A program made the position numbers and the translations under genes. Below, one piece after another: positions 32,608 through 43,841 of a stretch of 64,000 bases of DNA. Where the stretch lies: assembly GCF_000340215.1 (NCBI RefSeq), contig NW_006921533.1, positions 8,469,282 to 8,533,281 of the forward strand. The letters run 5' to 3'. The DNA comes from Pseudocercospora fijiensis CIRAD86 (Eukaryota > Ascomycota > Dothideomycetes > Mycosphaerellales > Mycosphaerellaceae). Numbering within the stretch: position 1 is the first letter of the stretch; each line of letters begins with the position of its first letter. Below the pieces are notes generated by a model. The model was not told where the DNA came from. It ran no database searches and was given only the letters and a program-made list of their open reading frames with translations.

Positions 32608-34060
32608 TCATGAAAGCAGCGTGCCCGCTGGGCTCCATTGCATGAATTCTTCCTGGTCCAAGTCACCCACAACGATTGAGGGCACTGATATATTGTTCGG
32701 GTAGAGTGCTTCTGAGACGGCAGTGAATGGCCACGCACTGTTCATGCAGTACCCGGCCGCTTGTCGTGGAAGCGGCTCGGCCTTCACATTGGCGATTCGT
32801 ATCTCTTGAACATTTCTATGTTCTTTCAAGCTGCCGAAGAATGCCGTTAGCCACAACAGAAAGCGCTCCTTAAGCTCCACGGACCAGAGATCTTCTGCCT
32901 TGGCTTCGAGCTTGAATGTGACTGAGCGAGCGCATTGCCATCGCCAGCTTATCGTTCGCTACCACTTTGTAAGTATGCCTTGGCGAGCATGCCGATGTCG
33001 CCCAATGTGATCCTGCGATGGCTGTAATGCACTTCGGCGTACGTTTTGAGGACTTTCAATGCAGCATTGTCGATTTACGATGCGAAGTGAGATGAGTGTT
33101 TCTGCCGGCACGCTTTTCGCGATCTGCTCGAATATTTCTAGAGGTAGGGAGTCGAGGCTATAGATATTAAATAATAATTAGTTTAAATATATATTTATAT
33201 TTAGTTGAATATGAATCTGAATATAGATAGACTAAATAGTAGGTCTATTTATATTTAGTCAGATAAGTTCCGGATAGGGCATTCTATAGCTAAAGTAGTA
33301 GCAAACCTACCTTACTTCTAGGAAGATACCTTAGGTTATTAGTAAGGGTAGTAAATGCCTATTCCGAGGCGTCCTTTATACTAAAATACTAAAGACTCTT
33401 CTAAGAAACAAGATACTATCACTATTAACAAGTAGGCATATCGTAATCGATCTCGCAGCTCGTTTCCCTTCGTCCTCGCCGTCGCTAAGAACTAGACTAA
33501 ATATTGAACATTTACCTAAATACGCTAGAAGCCATATCCATATTTACTAAATATGTGCTTGTAGGCGGCTGCGCGTGCCTACTAAGTGCGAGCGAAGCTT
33601 TCGTACTCCGCTGCCCTTTTGCTGCCCTTCAATCCTTCTCTTTTACTACCTATATTCCTTTTGCTGCCTATGTTCCTGCCTGTTCTGCTTCTCTTTCTGT
33701 TTCTTGAATTGCGTCGTCTGCTATGTTGCGCGATACGTAGCGTACATATATCGTGCTTTGGAGCGGGTATTGTTAGCGTATAGTGTTGCTATAGTTAGCG
33801 CGTAGTATTAGTGTTATCTGGAAGTCGCGTAAAAGTTGATGCCTAAGGGTAACTATGTAGGATTTAGCCAATCAAACAATCGCATTCCAAAATCCGGGGA
33901 GTCACGTGGTGGCTAAACGACGTATTGCACTACTGGCGAGCGAGACTGCTATAGTAGTGCGAGCTTCGCTCGCAAATATAGGGTCTAAGCACCAAATATT
34001 TAGTATTTAATATCTATAGTCGAGGCTGGCTATTGCGATAATATATTGGGATCTTGAGAT
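32608..34060 (-). pseudogene. F-box protein gene split by a transposon
   Basis: On the minus strand, 33159-33080 encodes an F-box start (LDSLPLEIFEQIAKSVPAET, then LISLRIVNRQ). The same text begins on the other side of the inserted element with ASLDS (34040-34018). Downstream of the F-box the reading continues in a second frame (ALKVLKTYAEVHYSHRR, then ITLGDIGMLAKAYLQSG). It then moves to a third frame (ISWRWQCARSVTFKLEAKAE, then FLLWLTAFFGSLKEHRNVQ) and stops at 32608. So two frameshifts and an 858-bp insertion inactivate it. F-box proteins are SCF ubiquitin-ligase adaptors, and fungal genomes carry many decaying ones. No repeat domain is recognisable in the C-terminal part. Confidence 0.7.
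33160..34017. mobile_element. 858-bp RIP-mutated DNA transposon, 14-bp TIR, 10-bp TSD
   Basis: The left end is ATAGATATTAAATA (33160-33173); the right end is its exact reverse complement TATTTAATATCTAT (34004-34017). Both sides are flanked by the same 10 bases, AGTCGAGGCT (33150-33159 and 34018-34027), a target-site duplication. A 9-10-bp duplication is typical of Mutator-like (MULE) elements, whereas hAT elements make 8. The inside is AT-rich with stops and has no transposase, so it is a non-autonomous, MITE-like copy. An inner hairpin with GCGAGCTTCGCTCGC lies near 33959-33973. Confidence 0.85.
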
Positions 34061-34520
34061 TTGCAGAAGAAGTTAATCAGTAGCGCACACTAAAGCTGAC
34101 ATCGATCGCGAGACGCTGGTGAACACTAGCAAGCAATATAGATACACTAGAAACATCTAAATGCCGCTGGAAATCTCGAGCATTGTCTGAGACGCTGGAA
34201 CTTGAGAACAACCTTACCATAGAGCGCAACCTGATCGGCAAGTCTCACGAAGAAGATTGGAGATGCAGGGCGAATGGAGATGAGCGGTTTTCCGAGTCAC
34301 TATCAAGGGACTCTCATTGACACGAAGTAAGAACGGAGGTGGCGCATCTTTTCATACACACGGCATCTTCAGAACCGTCGAGCATAGCCGATACAACACC
34401 AACGTCTCACTAGACCATTCTCAAGCCAAACATAGAGAGACAGGATAGGCTGTAGCAAACAGCGTCAGAAGCTCAAAATGTTATTAGCGGTCTATAGCCA
34501 TCACTTCGGTGCCCAACACG
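34061..34520. other. intergenic, nothing recognised
   Basis: Normal-composition DNA between the split F-box gene and the next plus-strand gene. It may include remaining 5' sequence of the F-box gene, but I cannot follow a frame. Confidence 0.35.
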
Positions 34521-35256
34521 ATGCCTATGGATCCAGAGGAAGTCGAGCGCAGACTCGCAGCACCACCCCGACGACGCATTAACCTTGAAACTGCTTCGTG
34601 GTCGGACCCGACCTCTTGGACCGACCCAAACGATATCGACAACAATTGTCCAGAATGCGGATATCCTAAGAATCCCTGTCTGTGTAATATGGATATGTCT
34701 CAACCTATATTCAAACAAGGCCTCTCAAAAGAAGATTTTAACGAGTTGTGGATATCGAAGTTCCAGACTCATTTAAGTCATTGGCCACGGAATATTCAGA
34801 GTCATGAGAGTCGGTATTGGTGGTGTGACAAAGCGATGGATTTGTGTTTTGAGTTGAAAGATGATGCCGAGGAGTAAGTAAGTATACGTACGTACCGGAT
34901 TCTTTAGTTACTGACTGAGGATCTTTAGGAACGAGATTGATATCGAGTCGTTCCCGAGATTCCCGGAAGGTGTGACTGGGCTGGAAGAAAAGCCTTGGGA
35001 ATACAAGTTCCAAGGAAATTGTCGGTCGGCTGCTGTGGCGTGTTTGAATATTGTGGATGAGCTCGCTGGTCGGTATGGAAAGTGGCGGAGAGGTCGTCCG
35101 GAGAAGGGGGGAGATGCAAAGATCTACAAGACCTTTTCGCCTGAGGCGAGGGCGGCTTGGGAGAGGATGGTCGAGAGGTGGAAGACTGACGATATGAAAA
35201 ACCTCGTCAAATCGTTTCGATGGTCTTCCCCCCGACCATTGATTACATTGAGCTGA
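34521..35256 (+). CDS. hypothetical protein with CPECGYPKNPCLC zinc-ribbon-like motif
   Basis: Two exons, 34521-34873 and 34929-35256, joined across a 55-nt intron (GTAAGT...TTTAG), give 226 aa. Exon 1 carries MPMDPEEVERRLAAPPRRRI and the Cys motif NCPECGYPKNPCLC. Exon 2 continues ENEIDIESFPRFPEGVTGLE and ends in a charged helical region (AWERMVERWKTDDMKNLVKS). The ATG at 34521 is the first in frame; 34527 is an alternative. I do not recognise the family. It is convergent with the GNAT gene; the stops are about 10 bp apart. Confidence 0.6.
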
Positions 35257-35266
35257 TCAAGCACAC

Positions 35267-35917
35267 TCACATCCCTCCTTTCCTCCTCCTCACAAGCATA
35301 AACTCCTCATACCTCATCTCCCCCGGCATAACCACACTCCCCTGACTCTCAAACCCCATCTTGATATACATCCCCACAGCACCAGCATTAGCCTCAACAA
35401 ACACATCTTCGCCCCTAAAATCCGCAATCTCAAACCCCTTCTCCATCAACCTCCTCCCCACCCCCATCCCTTGATACCCCTCATCAACCCCCAAAAGCTC
35501 AATCAACCAATGCCTCTTCCCCGTCCCAAAAAACACCTTCCTCCGCCCTTCCACCATCGCATCCATCGCCGGCCGAAACATTTCCGCATCGTGATCCGGC
35601 GTGAATGGGTACAAAGAATAGAAACCCGCGGAATCATCATCTGCGTCTAAGAGACGCATACATAGGATTCCGAGTACTTTTGTCGAAGGTGTGTCGTTTC
35701 CATCGACTGCGATGAAAACGTGACAGTTGTCGGAAGCGATTTCTTCGAGGAAGATTTTTGTCCACCAGGTTCTCACGAGAGGTGTGTCGGGGAAGCATTT
35801 TCGAACGAAGGCGTTTTGGGAGTGGAAGGATCGGGGGAGGATTGTTGTGCAGGAGGGGATGTGGGTTGGGGTTGCTTCGAGGATTTTGAAGTTGTCTTTT
35901 GGAGTTGTAGATGACAT
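35267..35917 (-). CDS. GNAT-family N-acetyltransferase
   Basis: A single-exon frame of 216 aa, with the GNAT fold readable across it. N-terminal strand and helix (FKILEATPTHIPSCTTILPR), central strands (NCHVFIAVDG and TKVLGILCMRLL), the acetyl-CoA pyrophosphate-binding motif A (ELLGVDEGYQGMGVGRRLM, with the Q/R-x-x-G-x-G pattern GYQGMGVG) and motif B (VFVEANAGAVGMYIKMGFES) are all present. Fungal members of this type acetylate small molecules or protein termini; the substrate cannot be told. The region lies directly left of a RIP island that begins near 36000. Confidence 0.85.
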   Translation of the reverse strand: MSSTTPKDNFKILEATPTHIPSCTTILPRSFHSQNAFVRKCFPDTPLVRTWWTKIFLEEIASDNCHVFIAVDGNDTPSTKVLGILCMRLLDADDDSAGFYSLYPFTPDHDAEMFRPAMDAMVEGRRKVFFGTGKRHWLIELLGVDEGYQGMGVGRRLMEKGFEIADFRGEDVFVEANAGAVGMYIKMGFESQGSVVMPGEMRYEEFMLVRRRKGGM

Positions 35918-35989
35918 TTTGGGGGGTTTTTATAGAAGTGTTGATGTAAAGGTGAAGTTGAAGGTTAGGTAGTACGTACACCTCTTGCT

Positions 35990-37045
35990 ATGCCTGTATC
36001 GGAATTGACTCTCCCTGTCTGATATGCCAAGACTAGACCGGTATCGCTATATCAATCCGGTTGCTATTATTAACTAAACAATCGCTAACTATCGTATAAG
36101 ATTTCCTCGGTCCTTATTTATCCCTCGAGAGTATATATCGTTTTCGATATCCGAGAGGCTATCCGATAAGAATTCTTCGGCCTTTTAAGTTACCTTCTAG
36201 ACTAAATCCCTATCTCTAAGTCTAGGGCCTAAATACTAGTCTAAAGTTATAGATTTAGTAAATCTTACTAGGGCTATAACGAAAGATAATAGCGCTCTTT
36301 TAGACTTTCCTACTCTATCCCTAGATAGAGATACTCTATATAGCCTCGGCGAATTATATATAGTTAAAGTTACGCGTACTTTTACTAGTACTACTATCGC
36401 CTATAGGTCCTAAGGTTAATTAGCCTAAAAATAGCCTACTAGTCTATAGATTTAGTTAAATAGAGCCTATTCTAGTATAGTAGTTAGCTTAATCTAATCG
36501 TTACTAGTATTTCTAATACCGCCGGCCGCCGGCGCTCCTAGTATATTATCCTATATAGTTTCCGCGCCCGGCGTATTCGGATCGCTTACGTTTATCTTCC
36601 GAAGTTCTATAGGCCGCTACTAAGGGTAGACGGTTTAGAACTATAAGAAAATAGGTTAATAGCAACGTATAGAATACCCTCTACTAATTATAGTAGTAGA
36701 TAGTAGAACTAAACCGTATCTTTTTTAAGAATAGGGTAGAGTATTTCCTATTACTTAAACTAAGCTCGATAGCCTTATATAGCTAGTATACCCGCTAAGC
36801 CGGCTACCGAGTATCTCCGTACGAGCTACTAAGTATCTCCGCGTATACGCTAAGTAGGCTTTATACTAGCGGATTAGTACTATACGTAATAACCTTATAT
36901 AACTATTATATAGGATTTGCTAAGGTAGGATAGGAGACTTTACTTGCTTAGGTTCTTATAATAACTAAGTAAGCTACGATTACAAATCGTAGCGGGCTCT
37001 CGAATACGAGTCCTTCTTAGGGCGTAACGTCTTCTTCGGACGTTG
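35990..37045. repeat. RIP-mutated AT-rich island, about 1.05 kb
   Basis: TA-rich sequence with stops in every frame, few CA/TG dinucleotides and retained CG. Sharp borders separate it from normal DNA at about 36000 and 37045. No protein remnant is recognisable. A 9-bp perfect hairpin (GCTACGATT / AATCGTAGC, 36973-36993) followed by a TCGAATACGAGTC stretch looks faintly like the anticodon and T arms of a tRNA-derived element. Confidence 0.6.
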
Positions 37046-37347
37046 ATGGCATTAGGTAGGATAGCCAAAATAACCTGGTGTAGAGTGTGCTTGTGTGCGG
37101 GGTATACATGTTCTGGCACATTGCGGGCTTTTGATCTTGTGGAAGTTGCTTAGAGCGATCAGCGGTGAGATGGGACTCGACTTTCAACCAAACATTCGGT
37201 CAGCTTGATGGTGCGCAGTTGCTCAACCGAGACCAGAGCGATGTTCGAATTTTTTCTTTTGTCGGACAGCTTTAGCCGCAGCAGACCAGGAACCTCTCCA
37301 GTCAACGTATTACAAGAGCTTCTCAAAGATAACAATAAGGAGCCTGG

Positions 37348-39297
37348 CTAGTTCAGAGGTCCTGGCCCTGGCAAGAGATCGCCGCGCATTGCCCGACTTC
37401 CTTGGTAAGCGATATGTGCCCTATAGTCCGCACAGCCCGAACTCGGAGATTGAGGAGCGTAGAAGTGTGCCAAAACCAAAGAAGCGATGAGATGAGGCTG
37501 AGGTACGTGATCTTGCATTGCATCGTGGCCCTGCACAGCGTCAAGATATCGCCGGATAAGACGGACGGTATTCTCTCGATCAGCAGCGCGAGAATTGATA
37601 CCAGCAGCTTCTAAAGCAAGTTGTTCTTCGGACTTGTGGTAGATGTGATAGCTGAGCATGAGTACAGCGTGATACGTTTCGAGCTTGAAGAAAGCTCCGT
37701 AACCGGAGAGAAGGCGATCGAAGTGATCTGGGGTATTGCTAGGGTCCAAAGCAGCGATGACATCCTGGAGATGTTGCGTGGCGAGTGCGATCGATAGATC
37801 TCGTGAATAGTGGTAAGCGGCAAGGTCCAAGGTTGCGAAGGGACGATGGACGGCGGAGAGAAAGGATCGATAGATACCGTTGACGAAGCGATGTTGGAAG
37901 GATTTGTCATGGGGTGAGTCGGAAGAGAGTGCTGGGGCCATGATTTGCGTCAAAGCTCGACCGAGAGAAATTGCTGTGTCGAATGGCGCGTGTGTTTCGA
38001 CGTTCAAGAGATGGGCGATCTTGTAGCGCACAGACAGAGATCGTGACAGCGCTCGGCCGAGGCGAATGTCGTGGAGATGCCGAGTGGTACTGTCATCGTC
38101 AGCGAGATTTGCAGCCTCGCTGGCCGAAAGTTGACTATCGAGATGCAGCCACGGTAAGGATGGCGGACTTCCAGACGCTATGCAAGCTTGAAGGTCGAGA
38201 CCCACAAGTGCTTCCCACAAGCCTCGACGATTGCCGCCTTTTGCCCAAGCAGAGGGTCGATGTAGGCCAATCACCATTCCTGCCCTCAAAGCTGAGCCGG
38301 TGAAGATGTAGTCGGCAACTGGATCAAGTTTAAGTAGCTGCCGCGTGAAATTGATCAGCGCCCACATGCGAACCGTGTCAATGTCGAACTCGCGCAGATC
38401 CATTGCAGTGGAAGGCGCAGAAGCAGCGAGATCAAGCCAGCCGAGTGCGACGTCTTGCGTGACGACTTGTCGTTGTTCCGGAAGGGTGGCATTTCCCAAA
38501 GCGAGGACCATGAGCGCCTCCATGACGAAGCAAATCTTCACACTCCGCGGATCTTCCAACATGGCGTTGAAGGCGATCTCGAAGGTCGGACGATACAAAA
38601 TCGGACAGACCTTGTTGAATGTGTCGAAGTATCGTTCCAACAAAAGCCCCGCGGTCTCTTTCGATGGAATCTCGTCGTAGATATTTGCAGATGCCTGTCC
38701 CTGAATGTGCTGGGCATGTCGTTCATGACTTCGACCAGGATTTACGGAAATTTCCTGACCATCGTAGGCACCACTTTCAGCCGCTCGGAGCGGATCCGGG
38801 GATTGGGTTGCAGGTGCATCGTCTTGGGCGAATGCGAGAAGTGGTTTGAAGGGGCCCAGGTAAAAGGAGTAGTGACTGCGACCTCGTGTGGGGAATTCCG
38901 TCGTCCAGACATGGAGCAATTCTGATGATGAGGAGCGTTGGGTTTGCGGCACAGCTGGACTGGCGGATGGAGGGGCATGGATATAAATTCGGGCCGGATC
39001 GAGCCGCGACTCAGCAGACGTTGAAGTTTCGACGTGATGTGGCTGTGGCGGCGAGTCGATGCGTACTGGTAAGCCATCTGGGTACTGGCAATCGTGCTCT
39101 CGGTGATGCCGGACACATTGATCGCATGGTTTCTGGGTAGAAATCGATTAGCATGCCGCCTCGAAATGGAGAGCATCGATCGCTCGTACCTGCTGATTGC
39201 ATTTCACCTTGCGTTGATGGCACGGGGCACAAGTTGTGCGTGGCCGTGGTCGTCGCTGGCGCTTGCGCTTGCGCTGGGGTAGTTCGATATCGTCCAT
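37348..39297 (-). CDS. Zn2Cys6 transcription factor with fungal-specific TF domain
   Basis: Exon 1 (39297-39190) and exon 2 (39132-37348) are separated by a 57-nt intron; 630 aa. The intron lies inside the zinc cluster. Joined, the six cysteines (C23, C26, C33, C39, C42, C51; CAPCHQRKVKC ... PCDQCVRHHREHDC) fit the Zn2Cys6 spacing, preceded by a basic patch (QRKRKRQRRPRPR) that may be the nuclear signal. From about residue 190 the fungal_trans middle homology region is visible (LLLERYFDTFNKVCPILYRP, ALRAGMVIGLHRPSAW, LWEALVGLDLQACIASGSPP). This is a binuclear-cluster activator of the Gal4 class. Its position beside a carrier gene and a purine permease relic suggests, but does not prove, local regulation. 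Confidence 0.9.
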
Positions 39298-39531
39298 TCC
39301 GCGAGCGAGAGGAGGTGCATCGGGTCGAGAAAGCTCTGCAGCGTGGTCGGCCGGCGGCAAATTTCTCTTCGGCGCCGAGCTCTTGGCAATGTTATGCTTG
39401 ATACTGGATGCTATCCCGGAGAAGCGCCAATCGACAAGGCCGAGACAAAGATTGGAAAAGTCGAAAGGAAAGAAGCTGCCGGTAAAAAACTGTCCATCAT
39501 CATCGCGACATAAAATGCTTGTCCTGTCACC

Positions 39532-40211
39532 TCAAAGCTTCCCAGAACTTCGCCATCGTTGAATGCCATCGCTACTACTCTGACCACTCCGATCTCTCGA
39601 CACTTCTCTCGCCCGAACATTGGGCATCTGGCCTTCATGCTCCATCCCGATCGAATCTTCTTCCTCAGCCTTCTTACCTCCCGCAGCGCGCTCGTCGAAG
39701 AAAGCTGCCGAACACCCCGCGAGCTCGAGAGGGCTGGAAGATGCGCCCTGCACGAGACCAATGCCGGCACTATGCGTAAGACTGATCAAAGTCAAGAAAA
39801 GTCCAACGCCGACTGTAGTAGCCATCTTGATGCTGTGCGGGATCGCTCTTGCGAGCCATTGTCGAAGGCCTAGGATGGTCAAGGCAACGAAAATGAAGCC
39901 CTCGGCAAAGACAGCCGTGAGGGCGGTGGTGTAGGGGATGTACCACCGACGTTGAAAGCACAGGATGCATTCAAGCCCATTCCAGGCGCCACGGCGATTG
40001 GCGTTGACCGAGATGATGCAGCCCATGGCAAAGAAGGTAGCCAGACCGGCCCGGATCTCGGTGAAGAAGCATGTGCCTTTTCTCTCCTTGGGCCATGCCC
40101 ATTTTGCCCGTGTTGTGCGAATACATGTCCGCTGCCTTCAAGCCGGAAGTAGAATAGCGGCCGACGCCGCATTGGCTTTGTGGACCCACGCTGAATAGCC
40201 CATATTTCCAG
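39532..40211 (-). pseudogene. AzgA-type purine permease relic
   Basis: Read on the minus strand, fragments of the AzgA adenine-guanine-hypoxanthine permease family appear in order but in three frames. They are FYFRLEGSGHVF (about 40150), FFTEIRAGLATFFAMGCIIS (about 40060), a jump over roughly 100 expected residues, APGMGLNASCAFNVGG (about 39975), and then PYTTALTAVFAEGFIFVALT and LGLRQWLARAIPHSIKMATT in the longest remaining frame. The later transmembrane half is absent. An internal deletion plus frameshifts mean it cannot make a transporter. The family is a proton symporter for purines in Aspergillus. Confidence 0.75.
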
Positions 40212-40720
40212 TCTCTGTTCCGTTCCCTATGCTTTGATATATGCGAAATCGTGCGTGCCCAATTTTTCGGGGCGGATGGATCTTCGCGCCCGGGTACACG
40301 CCAAGCTCGAGCACTGATCATTCGCACGCAAGCGTGACACCAAGCGAAGCATTTTACGTGCTTGGCTGCGTCGACCATTTCGGTAGGAGAACGCAGAGAC
40401 ATGCTGCAGTCAGACCGACAGAACTTTGACCTTCTGAACTCGACGCCGCCGAGAAACTCCCGACTTTGAGGTAAGCTGAGGAAAGAAGATGTCACTCGCC
40501 GCCGTGATGGAAACGCACAGTACTCCACAACTTGAATCCGCGCCCATTCAGGATCTGCGAGGGCGCTCGAATGTGGATATGCACAGCAGAGCAGTCAAGG
40601 CTGGTTTGCTACAAGCTCTCGGACTCAGTCTAGCGGGTGAAATTCATCGAAAGCTTGAGATTGGGAAGAATGAGCACGTGCTCACTGGCGGATATTCATT
40701 ACAGACGCAGGTATGAGGAT
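40212..40720. other. intergenic, nothing recognised
   Basis: Between the permease relic and the MFS gene; short chance frames only. Confidence 0.35.
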
Positions 40721-42654
40721 CTAAATCGCCACAGCGATTCTGTTCGTCTGGTACTTCCTGGTATTCGGAATGCACAGAGAGCAGATCATGGCACAGCTTC
40801 CGAATGCAATCGAAGTGTACCTGTTGACCACGTTAGTCCGAGTTCATGCTTCATCAGGCACGGTAACACTCACCAGACGAGATGTAGTGCATTGGCGTAT
40901 GCCCATTGAACACCAGTCGTAGCCGCCGCGATGACTTGCGGTGTGATTCCGGGAACTTGAGCGAGTGCTTCAGCGGTGGGTGTCGTCAAAAAGGTGCCAA
41001 CGAAGAGCTCCGCGCTGGTCAATGGCAGCCCAGCTTTTACAGCATACTCGCCGACAAGCTTTGGCAGCTCGGTTTTGAGCTTGTCAGTGAAGACGGAGTA
41101 GTAGATGCTGTATCCAATGGCTCCACCAACAGCTCGCACGGACAGAGAGAGAGCAGCGCAAGTCGTGATGAGCGCATCCGGACAAGCGATCATAGCCACC
41201 GTGGCTGCCGGCACAATCACGCCGCCCAGACCAAATGCTGAGAACGACGCCAGCGTGACGCTCTGGTATTGATTGGTGGGATCCATGCTTGCAAGAGAGC
41301 CTCCGAAAGCTGTGAGCATGACTGACGCAGCGAACAAGATGTAGTTGCAGTTCGCAGGGAAGTATGATAGCAAGCCGCACTGATGCCATCGTCAGTAATC
41401 TGAACGGTGTGGAAGGCACATCGGAACACGAACCCAAAATATCGCTCCAACAGCCGTTGATAATCCCACAGGCAAGCCACGGTAGCCAATTGCGATTGGG
41501 GACGGATCCCAAACCGAGCGGATCGTCAATGGCCAAAAGTTGAGCAAGCTGAAGAAGTTCATGCCGGCGACGAAGGCAACGGCAAAGGAGAAGCCAACGA
41601 CCCGCTGGCCGAGGAAGAGTTCTTTGGGAACCATGGGGTGCTTGGCAAACTTCCACTCCCACACGAACCAGGCGAGGAGAAGAGCGATGCCGAAGAGGAG
41701 ATTGCACAGCACGTACACCGACTTCCAAGGATGATTGTAGCCGCCTGCCTGCAAAGCAACGAGGAGGAGCGTGAGACCGGTAATGGAAAGGAAGCCTCCA
41801 ACGTAGTCAATCCGCTTGAGAACTTGCTTGAATCGCATGCCCTCAGCACGAACGTGTGCGCGAGGGAAGTAGAAAATGGCCAATCCAACAAGAGTGATTG
41901 CGTTGTAGATCAACGAGATCCACGAGCCCCAGCGCCAAGTCCGGTTCGATCCACGAGTGGTGAAGAGCTCAGTATACATGACATAAGGGCAAAAGGGCAA
42001 GACAAAGGCAGTCAAGACGGCCAAAGAATAGCCTCTCTGCTTGACGGGCACAATTTCCGAAAGACCAGCGAGACCCGTGAGCTCGCCAACGCCGGCACCA
42101 GCGCCCGCGAGAGCCATGCCGGAAAGTGCTTGGTCCAGGTTATGAGCGGTTCCGAGCAGGATGCAGCCCACGACCAGTAGCGTCGCACCAAACAGGGCGA
42201 TATATCGCTTGCCGAAAAGATCTTGAAGATAGCCTACGAAGGGGGCTACAGCGGCGATGGAGAGAGTGTTGGCTACCGGAAGCCAACCGATGACATCTGC
42301 TGCATCAATATCCTCTGCAATCAAGCTGAGTGAAGCGCCTGTGAAGTAAAGAGGAAGTTGAGATCCTAGGGAAGAATTAGCAGGCGTCATGCTCCAAGCG
42401 GAAATTTCAGACTGACCAGTATACAACATGGCGAGGAAAGCACAAACCAGGAGGCGTTTCACAGTCCATCCTACTTTGCCGTCCGAGTCGTCGCCTTTGA
42501 ATGCCTGATGATTTTCGAGATCGACCGCGGCCAGGAGGGTCTCATTTGTTTCGGTCTTCTCGAGTGGGTTGTGATATTGAGCGGTTGGAGTGGCTGCTTC
42601 TGAAGGGAGAGTCTCCACACGCTCGAGCTCGCCTTTCTTGTGGTGATCAGGCAT
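40721..42654 (-). CDS. MFS transporter, TRI12/siderophore-efflux type
   Basis: Three exons, 42654-41434, 41379-40874 and 40820-40721, give 608 aa. The introns are 54 and 53 nt. The last short exon (YTSIAFGSCAMICSLCIPNT, then RKYQTNRIAVAI) completes the final membrane span and the C-terminal tail. About 14 transmembrane helices can be counted. Typical TRI12-family features are the paired GWLPVANTLSIAAVAPFVGY and DLFGKRYIALFGA (the MFS A-loop), GAGAGVGELTGLAGLSEIVP, and the late FGLGGVIVPAATVAMIACPD. The N-terminal cytosolic lead is hydrophilic. The family exports trichothecenes, siderophores or related compounds at the plasma membrane; the substrate here is unknown. The ATG at 42654 is the first true ATG of the frame. 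Confidence 0.88.
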
Positions 42655-43841
42655 GACTGTGATTTCCTCGGGCAAGGTGGAAGGGATCAAGAGGTAGGAC
42701 GAGGTGTGCACAGCAGTGCGGCAGAGAGTTGGGCAGGGACCTATATGCTCACAGCAATTCAATCTAGCCTCTTGCCCGCAAGAGGGGAACGTGTCGGTGC
42801 AAACAGCACTAGGTCATATACAGGTCGTTCACCTTTGATGATCTGTCGACAGGCTCGAGTCAACTTTTGAGCGTGCTAGAGCGCCGCGCGCGGCATTCTT
42901 CCTGTGCGGCGAGTGAAGGCTCCCAGCTCAAACCAACAGCAAAGCACGGACACGGCAGACAGATGCTCTAGCAGATCCTTGTCTGCATGCCGCGTGCAGA
43001 ACATGGTGGCGAGCAGACATAGGCGAGTGGATCGCGCGAAGGAGGGATAGTCGGCGCGTGTTGGTGAGGTACACCGATTTTGTATCCAGAGCACGTCCAA
43101 TGGGAGAGTTGAGGCTGTATGGTATCTGGGGGTCTAGTCATGCGCCATGTGCGGAGAAAGAAGCTGGGGTGCAGGAGGCGTTCGCATGGCTCGCAATTCC
43201 TGGCTGTTCCGTCGACCGCCAGGCTCTTCTGGGTCTCTGGTGGCCACTGGCCAGACCAGGTGAGCCTCGAAGGGACAAGTTCCGTGAGTAGGTGTGACGG
43301 CTGGAAGTAATGGCTCGGCAGAGGGTGAAAGTAGTATGGTACCACATAGCGGCATTTCTCGCGCATGTCTCGGGCTGGAGGGACCAAAGCCTCTTCCAGC
43401 AGATCCAGGGTTGGACGGCGAACGGCGAGCGGCGAGGAGGCCATATACATAAATTTGCTACATTGCGTGAGGACCGGATAGAGGTCCTGCGCGGGGCTGG
43501 GATGGTGAGCAAGCTGCGGAGTGCGGACATGGGCCATGGCCACGGAGTTGGAGTTGGTACAGATGTTCATCCGCTCAGGCTGAAACGAGACGGATGCCTC
43601 AGTAGTCTGATCGTGCACATATGAAATCACGATTCCAGGTCGCTGTCGTTACCAGAAGCAGGAGCAGGAGCACGCAAGCACGCAAGCAAGCAAGAAGCTA
43701 AGAAGTTGCCTTGAAGTTGGCGGCTTGCGCGCTTGCCAAGCATTGGAAGCATGACTCCCTCGGCTGTTCAACTTTCACAACACTCTATCGACACCGCCCT
43801 CGCCGTTTCCACTCTTCGCGACATGTCTATCAGCATCCGCC
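42655..43841. other. intergenic, no convincing gene
   Basis: GC-rich DNA. A 220-codon frame on the minus strand (43630-42968) overlaps frames of 130 and 104 codons in other phases. All are rich in Pro/Cys/Ser without pattern, so I treat them as chance. An AAGC-type imperfect repeat occurs near 43670-43695. Confidence 0.45.

Noticed and set aside
42968..43630. 220-codon minus-strand frame upstream of the MFS gene
   Set aside because: Low-pattern composition and competing frames in both strands of GC-rich DNA; no recognisable domain.
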